A DNA stretch of 64,000 nt, from positions 62,001 through 126,000 of the forward strand of contig NZ_FNHI01000001.1 in NCBI RefSeq assembly GCF_900103455.1, read 5' to 3'. Under the pieces are notes generated by a model. The model saw only the letters and a program-made list of their open reading frames with translations. It was not told the origin of the DNA and searched no databases. Made by a program: the position numbers and the translations under genes. The stretch is from Streptomyces wuyuanensis (GTDB taxonomy: Bacteria; Actinomycetota; Actinomycetes; Streptomycetales; Streptomycetaceae). Position 1 is the first letter of the stretch; each line of letters begins with the position of its first letter. Shown piece after piece: positions 1 to 11,691 of the stretch.

Positions 1-1032
1 GCCCCTTCGATCGCCTGCGGCGAGATCGTCCCGCTCACCACGGACGGCGACCTGCGACTGCCGCAGCAGTCCATCCGCACCTTCCTCAACATCAGCCGCC
101 CCGACCGGCACACCGTCAAGCTCCCCCTCTCCGTGCTCAACACCCTCGTCTGGCGGGGGCTCCCCACCGAGCGCACGCTCGCCGCACCCGCCGTCACGTC
201 ATGGGTGCACGGGCTGCGCGACGCCGACCCCTTTCTCCGCGACGAGTGCCGAGTGATCCTGCTGGGGGAGGTCGCCTCGGTCACCGTCGAGCACCCGCAC
301 TACGACCGGTTGCCCGAGGTGCCGTACCAGTACCGGGAGCTGCTCGGAGCCATCTGGCGCGAGCCCTTGCGGCTGCCCGCCGGGGAGCGGGCCCGCACTC
401 TCGCCTCGCTCCTGCACACCGACGCCGCGGGGCGCGCCTTCACCGCCGAACTGGTCCGACGCTCCGGGCTGACCCCCGCCGTCTGGCTGCGCCACCTCTT
501 CGCCGCCCTGCTCCCACCCCTGCTGCACTTCCTCTACCGCTACGGCACGGTCTTCTCCCCCCACGGGGAGAACGCCATCGTCGTCTTCGACGACCAGGAC
601 GTTCCCGTACGCCTCGCGATCAAGGACTTCGTCGACGACGTGAACGTCAGCGCCCGGACGCTGCCGGAACTCGACACCATGCCCGACGACGTGCGCGCCG
701 TCCTGCTCACCGAGGAGCCCGCCTTCCTCACCCAGTTCATCCACTCCGGGCTCTTCGTCGGGGTGTTCCGCTACCTCGCCCCGCTGTGCGAGGAGCAACT
801 GGGAGTGCCCGAATCCGAGTTCTGGTCACTCGTACGCGCGGAGATCCTCCGCCACCAGGCCCGCTTCCCCGAGCTGAAGGAACGCTACGCACTGTTCGAC
901 CTGCTCACTCCGCGTATCGAGCGCCTCTGCCTGAACCGCAACCGGCTCCACCTCGACGGCTACCGCGATCGCTCCGAGCGCCCGCACGCCGCCGTCCACG
1001 GCACGGTCCGCAATCCACTGGACACGTTATGA
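1..1032 (+). CDS. IucA/IucC-family siderophore synthetase, C-terminal part (5' end outside window)
   Basis: An open frame runs from the first base to TGA at 1032; 343 residues are visible of a family usually near 580-600, so only the C-terminal half or more is present. The visible part contains the PQQSIRTFLNIS stretch (nucleotide-binding region of IucA/IucC synthetases) and, further on, the HGEN and IKDF motifs of the FhuF-like C-terminal domain. Enzymes of this family are NRPS-independent siderophore synthetases that adenylate a carboxylate and condense it with an amine or hydroxylamine. The substrate cannot be read from this fragment. S. coelicolor has, besides desD, a second siderophore gene set just upstream of its lexA region (from memory SCO5799-5801), and this gene sits in the equivalent place. 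The product is cytoplasmic, with no signal peptide or membrane segment in the visible part. Confidence 0.88.
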   Translation, partial: APSIACGEIVPLTTDGDLRLPQQSIRTFLNISRPDRHTVKLPLSVLNTLVWRGLPTERTLAAPAVTSWVHGLRDADPFLRDECRVILLGEVASVTVEHPHYDRLPEVPYQYRELLGAIWREPLRLPAGERARTLASLLHTDAAGRAFTAELVRRSGLTPAVWLRHLFAALLPPLLHFLYRYGTVFSPHGENAIVVFDDQDVPVRLAIKDFVDDVNVSARTLPELDTMPDDVRAVLLTEEPAFLTQFIHSGLFVGVFRYLAPLCEEQLGVPESEFWSLVRAEILRHQARFPELKERYALFDLLTPRIERLCLNRNRLHLDGYRDRSERPHAAVHGTVRNPLDTL

Positions 1033-1093
1033 CGCCACGCGACGGCCGGGACCGGAACGCGCTGTCAGCGGCGCCCCTTAGGGTGGGCGGTCT

Positions 1094-3067
1094 ATGACGA
1101 AGCCATCCCTCCCCGAGCTCCTCCACGCCGCGGTCGACGCCGTCGGCGGGGTGGAGCGGCCTGGCCAGGTCACCATGGCCGAGTCCGTCTCCGAGGCCAT
1201 CGACGACGGGTCCCATCTGCTCATCCAGGCCGGCACCGGCACGGGCAAGTCCCTCGGTTATCTGGTGCCGGCCCTGGCCCACGGGGATCGCGTGGTGGTC
1301 GCCACGGCGACACTGGCGCTTCAGCGCCAGCTCGTGGAGCGTGACCTTCCGCGGACGGTGGAGGCCCTGCACCCGCTGCTGCGCCGCCGGCCGGAATTCG
1401 CCATGCTCAAGGGCCGGTCGAACTATCTGTGTCTGCACCGGCTCCACGAGGGCGTCCCCCAGGAAGAGGATGAAGGGCTCTTCGACCCGTTCGAGGCCGC
1501 CGCCCCCACGAGCAAGCTGGGCCAGGACCTCATGCGTCTGCGCGACTGGTCGGACGACACGGAGACCGGGGACCGGGACGACCTCACCCCCGGCGTCTCC
1601 GACCGGGCGTGGTCACAGGTCTCCGTGTCCTCCCGGGAGTGCCTCGGCGCGAGCAAGTGTGCATACGGGGCGGAGTGCTTCGCGGAGATGGCCCGGGAGC
1701 GCGCCAAGCTCGCCGAGGTCGTCGTGACGAACCACGCCCTGCTCGCCATCGACGCGATCGAGGGCGCCCCGGTGCTGCCGCAGCACGAGGTGCTCATCGT
1801 GGACGAAGCCCATGAGCTCGTCTCGCGGGTCACCGGCGTGGCCACGGGCGAGCTCACGCCCGGGCAGGTCAATCGCGCGGTGCGACGCGCCGCCAGACTG
1901 GTCAACGAGAAGGCGGCCGACCAGCTCCAGACGGCCGCCGAGGGTTTCGAGAGGCTGATGGAGCTCGCGCTGCCCGGCCGCCTAGAGGAGATCCCGGAGG
2001 ACCTCGGGTACGCGCTGCTGGCACTGCGTGACGCCGCCCGCACGGTGATCTCGGCACTGGGCGCCACCCGCGACAAGTCCGTGCAGGACGAGGACGTCGT
2101 GCGCAAGCAGGCGCTCGCCTCGGTCGAGTCCGTCCACGAGGTCGCCGAGCGGATCAGCCACGGCTCCGAGTACGACGTGGTGTGGTACGAGCGCCACGAC
2201 CGCTTCGGGGCGTCCCTGCGCGTCGCCCCGCTCTCGGTCTCGGGGCTGCTGCGGGAGAAGCTGTTCGCCGATCGCTCGGTGGTGCTCACCTCGGCGACGC
2301 TCAAGCTGGGCGGCGACTTCAACGGCGTGGGAGCGTCGCTGGGGCTGGCCCCCGAGGGGACCGAGGGCGAGGATCTGCCCGTCTGGAAGGGCGTCGACGT
2401 CGGTTCGCCGTTCGACTACCCGAAGCAGGGCATCCTCTATGTCGCGAAGCATCTGTCCCGCCCGGTCCGGGACGGCGGCCGCGACGACATGCTCGACGAG
2501 CTCACCGAGCTGATCCAGGCCGCCGGAGGCCGCACCCTCGGACTGTTCTCCTCGATGCGGGCCGCCCAGCTCGCGGCCGAGGAGCTGCGCTCCCGCATCC
2601 CCGAGTTCCCGATCCTGCTCCAGGGCGAGGAGACGCTCGGAGAACTGATCAAGAACTTCGCGGCCGACCCCAGGACCTGCCTGTTCGGCACCCTGTCCCT
2701 CTGGCAGGGGGTGGACGTCCCCGGTCCCAGCTGCCAGCTGGTGGTGATGGACAAGATCCCGTTCCCTCGCCCGGACGATCCCCTGATGAGCGCGCGCCAG
2801 AAGGCGGTGGAGGAAGCGGGCGGGAACGGCTTCATGGCCGTCGCGGCGACACATGCGGCGCTGCTGATGGCCCAGGGCGCCGGCCGGCTCGTACGGGCGA
2901 CGGGAGACCGCGGTGTGGTCGCCGTGCTCGACCAGCGGCTTGCCACGGCACGGTACGGAAGCTACCTGAAGGCGTCACTGCCCGACTTCTGGTACACGAC
3001 GGACCGTAACCAGGTGCGCCGCTCCCTCTCCGCGATCGACGCGGCGGCGAAGGCCGACGGGAAGTAG
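1094..3067 (+). CDS. dinG: DinG/XPD-type ATP-dependent DNA helicase
   Basis: This 657-residue protein is an SF2 iron-sulfur helicase of the DinG/XPD group. It has a Walker A motif (AGTGTGKS, about residues 46-53) and DEAH at 237-240. Between them lie four cysteines (C113, C183, C189, C195) spaced as in the 4Fe-4S domain that separates helicase motifs I and II in this family. The C-terminal half has the SATLK and LWQGVDVPG helicase-2 motifs. The expected role is 5'-3' unwinding of forked, R-loop or damaged DNA. ATG 1094 is preceded by a G-rich Shine-Dalgarno-like stretch (GGGTGGGCGG). The gene lies next to lexA, convergent with it, but I see no SOS box in the 60 bases upstream, so LexA control is not shown. 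Confidence 0.88.
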   Translation: MTKPSLPELLHAAVDAVGGVERPGQVTMAESVSEAIDDGSHLLIQAGTGTGKSLGYLVPALAHGDRVVVATATLALQRQLVERDLPRTVEALHPLLRRRPEFAMLKGRSNYLCLHRLHEGVPQEEDEGLFDPFEAAAPTSKLGQDLMRLRDWSDDTETGDRDDLTPGVSDRAWSQVSVSSRECLGASKCAYGAECFAEMARERAKLAEVVVTNHALLAIDAIEGAPVLPQHEVLIVDEAHELVSRVTGVATGELTPGQVNRAVRRAARLVNEKAADQLQTAAEGFERLMELALPGRLEEIPEDLGYALLALRDAARTVISALGATRDKSVQDEDVVRKQALASVESVHEVAERISHGSEYDVVWYERHDRFGASLRVAPLSVSGLLREKLFADRSVVLTSATLKLGGDFNGVGASLGLAPEGTEGEDLPVWKGVDVGSPFDYPKQGILYVAKHLSRPVRDGGRDDMLDELTELIQAAGGRTLGLFSSMRAAQLAAEELRSRIPEFPILLQGEETLGELIKNFAADPRTCLFGTLSLWQGVDVPGPSCQLVVMDKIPFPRPDDPLMSARQKAVEEAGGNGFMAVAATHAALLMAQGAGRLVRATGDRGVVAVLDQRLATARYGSYLKASLPDFWYTTDRNQVRRSLSAIDAAAKADGK

Positions 3068-3080
3068 ACCGCGGATCGCC

Positions 3081-3108
3081 GCGGGACCGCTTCTCGAAGC
3101 GGTCCCGC
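3081..3108. terminator. Hairpin terminator after the DinG-type helicase gene
   Basis: A perfect 12-bp stem (GCGGGACCGCTT / AAGCGGTCCCGC) with a CTCG loop starts 13 bases after the helicase stop codon. There is no long T tract, which is normal for Streptomyces intrinsic terminators. Confidence 0.75.
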
Positions 3109-3157
3109 CATGCCCCGCGACGGTGCTTCCAGTCCGTGACGCGCAGCGGACACAACA

Positions 3158-3191
3158 GGGCCCCGGGACCGGCGCAGTGGGTCCCGGGGCC
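3158..3191. terminator. Hairpin terminator after lexA
   Basis: A perfect 13-bp stem (GGGCCCCGGGACC / GGTCCCGGGGCCC) with an 8-base loop lies just beyond the lexA stop codon on the minus strand. With the hairpin at 3081 it isolates the convergent helicase and lexA transcripts. Confidence 0.75.
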
Positions 3192-3214
3192 CGGCCAGAG
3201 CCGACGGCGTGCGC

Positions 3215-4009
3215 TCACACCCGCCGAAGCACCGCGACCACCTTGCCGAGGATCGTCGCCTCGTCACCGGGGATCGGCTGATACGCAGCGTTGTGGGGCA
3301 GGAGCCATACGTGGCCGTCCTCGCGCTTGAAGCGCTTGACCGTGGCCTCACCGTCCAGCATGGCCGCGACGATGTCGCCGTTCTCCGCGACGGGCTGGCG
3401 GCGGACGGTGACCCAGTCGCCGTCACAGATCGCGGCCTCGATCATCGAGTCGCCGACGACCTTGAGGACGAACAGCTCGCCGTCGCCGACGAGCTGCCGG
3501 GGGAGGGGGAAGACGTCCTCGACCGACTCCTCGGCGAGGATCGGACCACCGGCGGCGATCCTGCCGACCAGCGGCACATAAGAGGCCGCGGGCTTGCCCG
3601 TGGTGTCCGTGGGCTGCGTGGCGGGCTGGTCGGAGCCGCGCACCTCGTAGGCCCGGGGCCGGTGCGGGTCGCGGCGGAGGAAGCCCTTGCGCTCCAGGGC
3701 CATCAGCTGGTGGGCCACGGAGGACGTGCTGGAGAGGCCCACCGCCTGGCCGATCTCACGCATCGACGGCGGGTATCCACGGCGCTGCACCGAGTCGCGG
3801 ATGACCTCGATGACCCTGCGCTGGCGGTCCGTGAGGCCGGAGCTGTCCGCGCGGATCCCCGGAGGTCGACCGGGCAGCGAACGAGCGGGGCGCGCGGGCT
3901 CGGCGCCCTCCGGGGTCGTGGCTGCGTCATTCATGGCATGCACCGGCTCGAATCGGTTCTGGGAGCGGTCCTGGGCAGTGATGGTGGCACTGTCAGCGGT
4001 GGTGGTCAC
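3215..4009 (-). CDS. lexA: LexA, SOS-response repressor (self-cleaving S24 peptidase)
   Basis: LexA represses DNA-damage genes and cleaves itself when bound to RecA filaments. The 264-residue protein has a disordered N-terminal extension of about 55 residues, the winged-helix DNA-binding domain (about 58-122, with [14 protein letters not shown] as recognition region), the Ala153-Gly154 cleavage site in RIAAGG, and the catalytic dyad Ser188 (GDSM) and Lys225 (ATVKRF). I chose GTG 4009 because GAGAGGGG precedes it by about 7 bases; an ATG at 4081 in the same frame would overlap the SOS box and is unlikely. The SOS box at 4072-4087 lies upstream, indicating autoregulation. The gene is divergent from nrdR-nrdJ. 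Confidence 0.95.
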   Translation of the reverse strand: MTTTADSATITAQDRSQNRFEPVHAMNDAATTPEGAEPARPARSLPGRPPGIRADSSGLTDRQRRVIEVIRDSVQRRGYPPSMREIGQAVGLSSTSSVAHQLMALERKGFLRRDPHRPRAYEVRGSDQPATQPTDTTGKPAASYVPLVGRIAAGGPILAEESVEDVFPLPRQLVGDGELFVLKVVGDSMIEAAICDGDWVTVRRQPVAENGDIVAAMLDGEATVKRFKREDGHVWLLPHNAAYQPIPGDEATILGKVVAVLRRV

Positions 4010-4071
4010 GTCGGCCCCTCTCGAGATGGTCTCCCTAGCTGGACAACGGTAGTTGCTTTCGAAAGGTTGCG

Positions 4072-4087
4072 CCAAACACACGTTCGA
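4072..4087 (-). promoter_or_regulatory. LexA-binding SOS box upstream of lexA
   Basis: On the minus strand the site reads TCGAAC-GTGT-GTTTGG, close to the actinobacterial SOS box TCGAAC-N4-GTTCGA: the left half is perfect and the right half matches 4 of 6. It sits about 63 bases upstream of the lexA start and supports autorepression. Confidence 0.8.
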
Positions 4088-4375
4088 GTGAAAAAACGCA
4101 GATCACCTTACGCTCGCACGTGACTGGGTGTATGGGGGGCGGCGGTCGCGCCGGTGGTTCGGGTCATCACAGTAGCCCTCACGGCCGGGCGCGAGGCCGC
4201 GGGGGTGTCCGTCCCAGTCTGTCACCAGAGACCGGGGAAGGGGGCGACCGCGGCCCCCGGAATCGGCCGTGCCGGGCGTCTGCCGTAACCTCGTGGCCGG
4301 CCCGGCGGGCGCCGGTGAACCGCGCGGCTCGCACCCCGGCCACGCGACACGCGTCGGGGCGGGATTGGCAGCCAA

Positions 4376-4422
4376 ACCCCAGATCTAGTGGTTGGATTGT
4401 CCCGGCCACCCAGAAGTTGTGG
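4376..4422 (+). promoter_or_regulatory. Tandem NrdR boxes upstream of nrdR-nrdJ
   Basis: Two related 16-mers lie 31 bases apart start to start (about three helical turns): 4376-4391 (ACCCCAGATCTAGTGG) and 4407-4422 (CACCCAGAAGTTGTGG). They agree with each other at 11 of 16 positions. The first matches the NrdR-box consensus ACACTATATATAGTGT at 11 of 16, the second less well. The tandem spacing is the known hallmark of NrdR sites, so the operon is probably autoregulated by NrdR. Confidence 0.6.
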
Positions 4423-4534
4423 TCCCCGGTCCATCAAGACCGCGGCGATCGCCTATGCTTGTGGCTGCTTCGAGGGGGGGCTCATGCGCCCCTGCGGGGC
4501 TGTTCAGTCGTGCTGCGAAGGAGGGTTGGGAACC

Positions 4535-5047
4535 ATGCACTGCCCCTTCTGCAGGCACCCTGACAGTCGTGTCGTCGACAGCCGGACCACCGACGACGGC
4601 ACGTCGATCCGCCGCCGCCGCCAGTGCCCCGACTGCTCCCGTCGTTTCACGACGGTCGAGACGGCGTCGCTGATGGTGATCAAGCGCAGCGGGGTGACCG
4701 AGCCCTTCAGTCGCAACAAGGTCATCTCCGGCGTGCGCAAGGCGTGCCAGGGGCGGCCCGTGACCGAGGACGCCCTCGCCCAGCTCGGCCAGCGGGTCGA
4801 GGAGGCGGTGCGCGCCACCGGAAGCGCCGAGCTGACCACCCACGACGTGGGTCTGGCCATACTCGGCCCCTTGCAGGAGCTCGACCTCGTCGCGTACCTG
4901 CGCTTCGCGTCCGTGTACCGAGCGTTCGACTCGCTCGAAGACTTCGAGGCCGCCATCGCGGAGCTCCGTGAGCAGCGGCCACCCGCAGAGGAGGGCGGGC
5001 CCGGTGCGACCCAAGAGGTCCCCGAGCCCGCCAGAGCCGCCGACTGA
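4535..5047 (+). CDS. nrdR: NrdR, ribonucleotide reductase gene repressor
   Basis: NrdR is a nucleotide-sensing (ATP/dATP) repressor of ribonucleotide reductase operons. The 170-residue protein has the zinc ribbon at the N terminus (CPFC at 3-6 and CPDC about residues 31-34) and an ATP-cone domain (about 48-138) with the VIKRSG and FSRNKV stretches. ATG 4535 follows a strong GAAGGAGGG site. An in-frame extension to 4388 would run through the promoter and NrdR boxes and is rejected. A short acidic, Pro-rich tail of about 25 residues follows the ATP-cone. It is followed 163 bases later by nrdJ, the expected co-transcribed target. Confidence 0.95.
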   Translation: MHCPFCRHPDSRVVDSRTTDDGTSIRRRRQCPDCSRRFTTVETASLMVIKRSGVTEPFSRNKVISGVRKACQGRPVTEDALAQLGQRVEEAVRATGSAELTTHDVGLAILGPLQELDLVAYLRFASVYRAFDSLEDFEAAIAELREQRPPAEEGGPGATQEVPEPARAAD

Positions 5048-5210
5048 TCCACCGGCCCGCGGGGGCGGGCCCGGGGATCGGCCGCAGAGCGGCTGACGAG
5101 ACATGTCACGGGTCCTGCGCACGGCGCTGCGCCCGTGACAACAGACAGAGACCGTGCCACGGGAAGAACTGGGCACTTCAGGGCGTTTTTGCCCGTATAT
5201 GGGAGGCGGC

Positions 5211-8105
<2,895 letters not shown>

Positions 8106-8118
8106 TCACGAGCGGCGC

Positions 8119-8141
8119 GCGCCGGGTCTGAGACCCGGCGC
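8119..8141. terminator. Hairpin just after nrdJ
   Basis: A perfect 10-bp stem (GCGCCGGGTC / GACCCGGCGC) with a 3-base TGA loop begins 13 bases after the nrdJ stop. Confidence 0.7.
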
Positions 8142-8162
8142 GGCCGAACCCGAGGCGTGAAC

Positions 8163-8207
8163 CCCGAGGGAGGGACGCCGGCTCCTCGCCGGCGTCCCTC
8201 CCTCGGG
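8163..8207. terminator. Very strong bidirectional hairpin between nrdJ and the TerD-like gene
   Basis: There is a perfect 20-bp stem with a 5-base TCCTC loop: left arm 8163-8182, right arm 8188-8207, outer bases CCCGAGGGAGGG / CCCTCCCTCGGG. It is the second of two hairpins after nrdJ and can also stop the convergent transcript. Confidence 0.8.
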
Positions 8208-8360
8208 CTCTGCGGCCGTGCGGGGGAGCGGTCCGCTCCGACGGCCTTCCGCCGACGGTCTTCCCGGGCGGTGTGGACGGCGGGGGACCGTCCCGCGACC
8301 GCCCCCGGAGGGGGTGGCGGGCTCGAACGCCGGCCGGAGCGGGCGACTCCGGAGGCTCGG

Positions 8361-8891
8361 TCAGGCCGGCGCCGCGCCCATCAGACCGGCGAACTCGGCC
8401 GGATCCGCGGTGAAACCGCGCAGGATCGGGCGCAGTTGCCATGCTCCGGCGTCGTCCCTGGTGAACTCCGCGATCGTGGCGGCCGAGGCGTCCGGGACGC
8501 CCGAGAGGTCGTCGCTCGCCAGCTCCACCGGGCCGTCGAGTATGCGGACCCCGGTGTTCGGGATGTCGGAGAAGGACTTCTCGGCGTTCCTCTGCTGGAT
8601 GACGACGCCGACGACGACCCTCGCGTAGGCCGCCGCCAGCCGCTCGAGCTCGAGGGTCATCACCTCGTCCGCGCCGAAGCCCTGCCCGGTGCGGCTGTCC
8701 CGGTCCAGGGTGATCGTGCCGTCGGGCGAACGGCTGGCGAAGTGCACGAGGTAGGCGGGCGTGCCGTGCGGGGCGTCCGCCGTGTACGTCGCGGCGACGA
8801 GGTCGAGGTCGTGCGCGCCGGCTCCGATGGGGCTGGGGTCCCATTTGAGCGTCACCTGGACCTTCCGGAGCCCTTTGCTGAGACTGCTCAC
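8361..8891 (-). CDS. TerD-family protein
   Basis: The 176-residue protein is a single TerD/CABP-type domain. It shows the family features VTLKWDPS near the N terminus, the acidic AHDLDLVA stretch, and LDRDSRTG followed by LERLAAAYARVVVGV. TerD proteins were named from tellurite resistance and bind calcium in characterised cases; Streptomyces carry many paralogues tied to stress and development. The usual acidic calcium residues are only partly recognisable (DLDL retained; the DSxxG..DG loop is shortened), so binding is uncertain. GTG 8891 follows GAAGGAAG. It stands alone, convergent with nrdJ and divergent from the next gene. Confidence 0.82.
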   Translation of the reverse strand: MSSLSKGLRKVQVTLKWDPSPIGAGAHDLDLVAATYTADAPHGTPAYLVHFASRSPDGTITLDRDSRTGQGFGADEVMTLELERLAAAYARVVVGVVIQQRNAEKSFSDIPNTGVRILDGPVELASDDLSGVPDASAATIAEFTRDDAGAWQLRPILRGFTADPAEFAGLMGAAPA

Positions 8892-9111
8892 CCGATCTTC
8901 CTTCCTCGTGGACGGCGGTGGCTCCGTGCGGGACGGTGGCTTCGGCCGTCAACTCCCGGCACCACGTGCGAACTGTCATCGTGTCATGTGACCGGCGCGC
9001 TCCGGGGGCGACCGGGAAGGGGCGGCTCGAACCGTTCGGGCGGGTGACCGGAGGTGCACCTTCACCCGGGAGAGTGACCAAGGCCACGTCCCCTGGCCGT
9101 ACGATGGCGCG

Positions 9112-9717
9112 GTGCTGGTCAAGTGGATTCGCTGCACCGTCGTGGACCGCCGAGGGTTCGAGCGCGGGCAGCGGAAATGGGCGGGGCTGCTGGGTGAGCC
9201 GGGTTTCCGGGGGCAGGGCGGCGGCTGGAGCAGAGGGCGGCCGGACGTCGCGCACGTCTTCGCGTTCTGGGAGACCCGCGCGTTCTACGACTCCTTCATG
9301 GCGCGGTCGCACGACCGGCTCGCGTCCGCGCAGTCGGGCACGTACAAGAACCTCCGGGCGAAGCTCTTCGACCACCGCTTCGACGTGAAGACCGGGTTCG
9401 AACCGCGTTTCACGGACGCCGACGTGGTGCGGGTGGCGCACTGCAAGGTACACGAGCACAGGGTCGAGCACTACTCCCTGATGCAGGAGAAGGTGTGGAA
9501 CCCGGCGATGGCGGGCTCCCCTGGCATGGTGCGGGGGCTCTTCGGCGAAGCACCGGGCAACGAGTTCCTGGTCCTCTCCATGTGGCAGTCGGCCGCGGAG
9601 CACGGCAAGTACCGGGTGGAGCGGGTGGAACGGCTGTCCCTCCGGGCGCAGACGGAGGCGGACATCGCCGCGCTGGCCGGTGACGTCGTGGAGCTGGAGC
9701 CGTCCTGGACCGTGTGA
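9112..9717 (+). CDS. YdbC-like (DUF4937) protein, probable monooxygenase-type fold
   Basis: The 201-residue protein resembles YdbC/DUF4937 proteins: an N-terminal MLVKWIRC...RRGFERGQRKWAGL segment, then two repeats that each look like a ferredoxin-like (dimeric alpha-beta barrel) unit with FWETRAFYDSFMARSHD and SMWQSAAEHGKYRVERV. This fold is common in antibiotic-biosynthesis-type monooxygenases; no catalytic residue can be named. GTG 9112 has no Shine-Dalgarno sequence, while TACGAT at 9100-9105 is six bases upstream, which would fit a leaderless transcript. The gene stands alone. Confidence 0.72.
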   Translation: MLVKWIRCTVVDRRGFERGQRKWAGLLGEPGFRGQGGGWSRGRPDVAHVFAFWETRAFYDSFMARSHDRLASAQSGTYKNLRAKLFDHRFDVKTGFEPRFTDADVVRVAHCKVHEHRVEHYSLMQEKVWNPAMAGSPGMVRGLFGEAPGNEFLVLSMWQSAAEHGKYRVERVERLSLRAQTEADIAALAGDVVELEPSWTV

Positions 9718-9888
9718 TCCTCCCGGCCGGCTCGGACGCGCGCGACCCCGCCCTGCGGAGGGACGTCCCGGCGGACCGCGGCTTCCGGAGCGGACGGGAG
9801 CCGTGGCCGTGTGCACGTGATGTGAGGACACGCCGCCCCCGGCCCTCGGCGCTCCTCGTGCGGGCCGCTCCGATCTAGGGTTTGTCCT

Positions 9889-10548
9889 ATGGCACGACCA
9901 CGGCGCATCGTCCTCGTCCGGCACGGCGAGTCGGAGGGCAACGCCGACGACTCGGTGTACGAACGCAAGCCCGATCATGCGCTGAGCCTCACCGACCGGG
10001 GATGGCGCCAGTCCGAGGAGACCGGCAACCGGCTGCGCGGACTGTTCGGCCACGAGCGCGTCAGCGTCTACGTGTCGCCTTATCGACGTACCCACCAGAC
10101 CCTCCACGCCTTCCGGCTCGATTCCCGGCTCGTCCGCGTCAGGGAGGAGCCGCGGCTGCGCGAGCAGGACTGGGGAAACTGGCAGGAGAGGGACGCCGTG
10201 CGGCTGCAGAAGGCATACCGCGACGCCTACGGCCACTTCTTCTACCGCTTTCCGCAGGGCGAGTCGGGAGCCGATGTGTACGACAGGGTGGGGGCCTTCC
10301 TGGAGAGCCTCTACCGGAGCTTCGAATCGCCCGAGCACCCGCCCAACGTCCTGCTCGTCACCCACGGGCTGACCATGCGCCTCTTCTGCATGCGCTGGTT
10401 CCACTGGACGGTGCCCGAATTCGAGTCACTGTCGAATCCCGACAACGGCGAGACGAGGATGCTGCTGCTCGGCGAGGACGGCCGGTACACACTGGACAGG
10501 CCCTTCGAGCGCTGGTGCACACCCGAGTGGTACGGGATCACCGGATAG
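9889..10548 (+). CDS. Histidine phosphatase (phosphoglycerate mutase-like) family protein
   Basis: The 219-residue protein has the phosphatase signature VLVRHGESEGN near the N terminus (catalytic His in RHG), the YRRTHQT arginine loop, and the second catalytic His in LLVTHGLTMRLF. This is a branch-1 histidine phosphatase; the substrate is unknown and glycolytic mutase activity is not implied. ATG 9889 lies eight bases after a TAGGGT hexamer (9876-9881), with no Shine-Dalgarno sequence, suggesting a leaderless message. The ADP-ribosylglycohydrolase gene begins 12 bases downstream, so the two are probably co-transcribed. Confidence 0.88.
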   Translation: MARPRRIVLVRHGESEGNADDSVYERKPDHALSLTDRGWRQSEETGNRLRGLFGHERVSVYVSPYRRTHQTLHAFRLDSRLVRVREEPRLREQDWGNWQERDAVRLQKAYRDAYGHFFYRFPQGESGADVYDRVGAFLESLYRSFESPEHPPNVLLVTHGLTMRLFCMRWFHWTVPEFESLSNPDNGETRMLLLGEDGRYTLDRPFERWCTPEWYGITG

Positions 10549-10560
10549 AGTGGCGAGGCG

Positions 10561-11469
10561 ATGACCGCTGACTCCTCTCTCGACCGGCGCCTCGACCGCG
10601 CCCTGGCCAGCCTGCGCGGGCTGTCCGTGGGAGACGCCCTGGGCTCCCAGTTCTTCGTACCCTCGAACCATCCGCTGCTGAAACGGCGCGCGCTTCCGGC
10701 CGGGCCCTGGCAGTGGACCGACGACACCGAGATGGCCTGCTCGGTGGTGGCCGTACTGGCCGCACACAGCCGCATCGACCAGGACGCACTCGCCCGGTCC
10801 TTCGCGGTCCACCACGACTTCGACCGGGGCTACGGGCCCGCCGTGAACCGGATGCTGCGGCTGATCCGGGAGGGCGGCGACTGGCGCGAGCTGGCCGCCG
10901 AGCTCTTCAACGGACAGGGCTCGTGGGGCAACGGGGCGGCGATGCGCATCGCCCCGCTCGGTGCCTGGTACGCCGACGACCCCGAGCAGGCCACCCATCA
11001 GGCGGAGATCTCCGCGTACACGACGCACCAGCACCGCGAGGCGGTCGTCGGGAGCATGGCGGTCGCTGCGGCCGCGGCGCTCGCGGGCTCCCCGGACGGG
11101 CCTCCGACGCCGGCCGACCTGCTCGACGGAGTGATCGCGCTCGTGCCGCGCAGCGCGGTGGGACAGGGCCTGCGCCGGGCACGCGACATGCTCGACTACG
11201 GCGACGTCGGTACGGTCGCCGCGGTGCTCGGCCGGGGCCGGCGCACGAGCGCGCACGACACCGTTCCGTTCGCGCTCTGGTCCGCGGCCCGGTCGCTCGG
11301 CGACTTCGAGACGACCTTCTGGACCACCGCCCAGGTGGGTGGGGACGTCGACACGACCTGCGCCATCGCGGGGGGAGTGGTCGCGGCCGCCGGGGCCGGC
11401 GCCCCGCCCGCGCACTGGCTGGAGCAGACCGAGGCACTTCCCGACTGGCTGCCCGCCGGCGTGGCCTGA
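10561..11469 (+). CDS. ADP-ribosylglycohydrolase (DraG/ARH) family protein
   Basis: The 302-residue protein carries the metal-binding motifs of ADP-ribosylglycohydrolases: GDALG (about residue 23), WTDDTEM (about 52) and GGDVDTTCAIAGG near the C terminus, whose Asp and Thr residues bind the two magnesium ions. Members remove ADP-ribose from proteins or small molecules; the substrate here is unknown. ATG 10561 follows GGCGAGG. It is 12 bases downstream of the histidine phosphatase and likely shares its promoter. Confidence 0.88.
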   Translation: MTADSSLDRRLDRALASLRGLSVGDALGSQFFVPSNHPLLKRRALPAGPWQWTDDTEMACSVVAVLAAHSRIDQDALARSFAVHHDFDRGYGPAVNRMLRLIREGGDWRELAAELFNGQGSWGNGAAMRIAPLGAWYADDPEQATHQAEISAYTTHQHREAVVGSMAVAAAAALAGSPDGPPTPADLLDGVIALVPRSAVGQGLRRARDMLDYGDVGTVAAVLGRGRRTSAHDTVPFALWSAARSLGDFETTFWTTAQVGGDVDTTCAIAGGVVAAAGAGAPPAHWLEQTEALPDWLPAGVA

Positions 11470-11691
11470 CCGCCGGAGTCCTCCTGGTGCGGAGGGGCGC
11501 CGTCCGGCCTGCCCGCCGCACTGTCACGGTCCTGCCACAACCCGGCCTCGACGGGGCCTTCCACGGTGGCCGGGGCTAGCCTGTCGGCCACGCCGCAGCG
11601 TTGATCATGACGAGGCGTGCGCCGATGAGACGCCGGGACGACGGGAAGGCCATACCGGCCCCACCGCGGGGCCCGGTGGGGAGGGGGTCCC

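Larger units (their letters stand above)
4010..4534. other. Divergent lexA / nrdR control region
   Basis: This 525-base stretch has no convincing gene. It holds the SOS box next to lexA and the tandem NrdR boxes (4376-4422) on the nrdR side. A TATGCT hexamer at 4453-4458 could be a -10 element for nrdR, leaving a leader of about 75 bases that includes the GAAGGAGGG ribosome-binding site. I did not identify a B12 riboswitch. Confidence 0.55.

Noticed and set aside
4388..4534. N-terminal extension of nrdR
   Set aside because: It would cover an NrdR box and the promoter; the zinc ribbon begins exactly at ATG 4535 after a strong ribosome-binding site.
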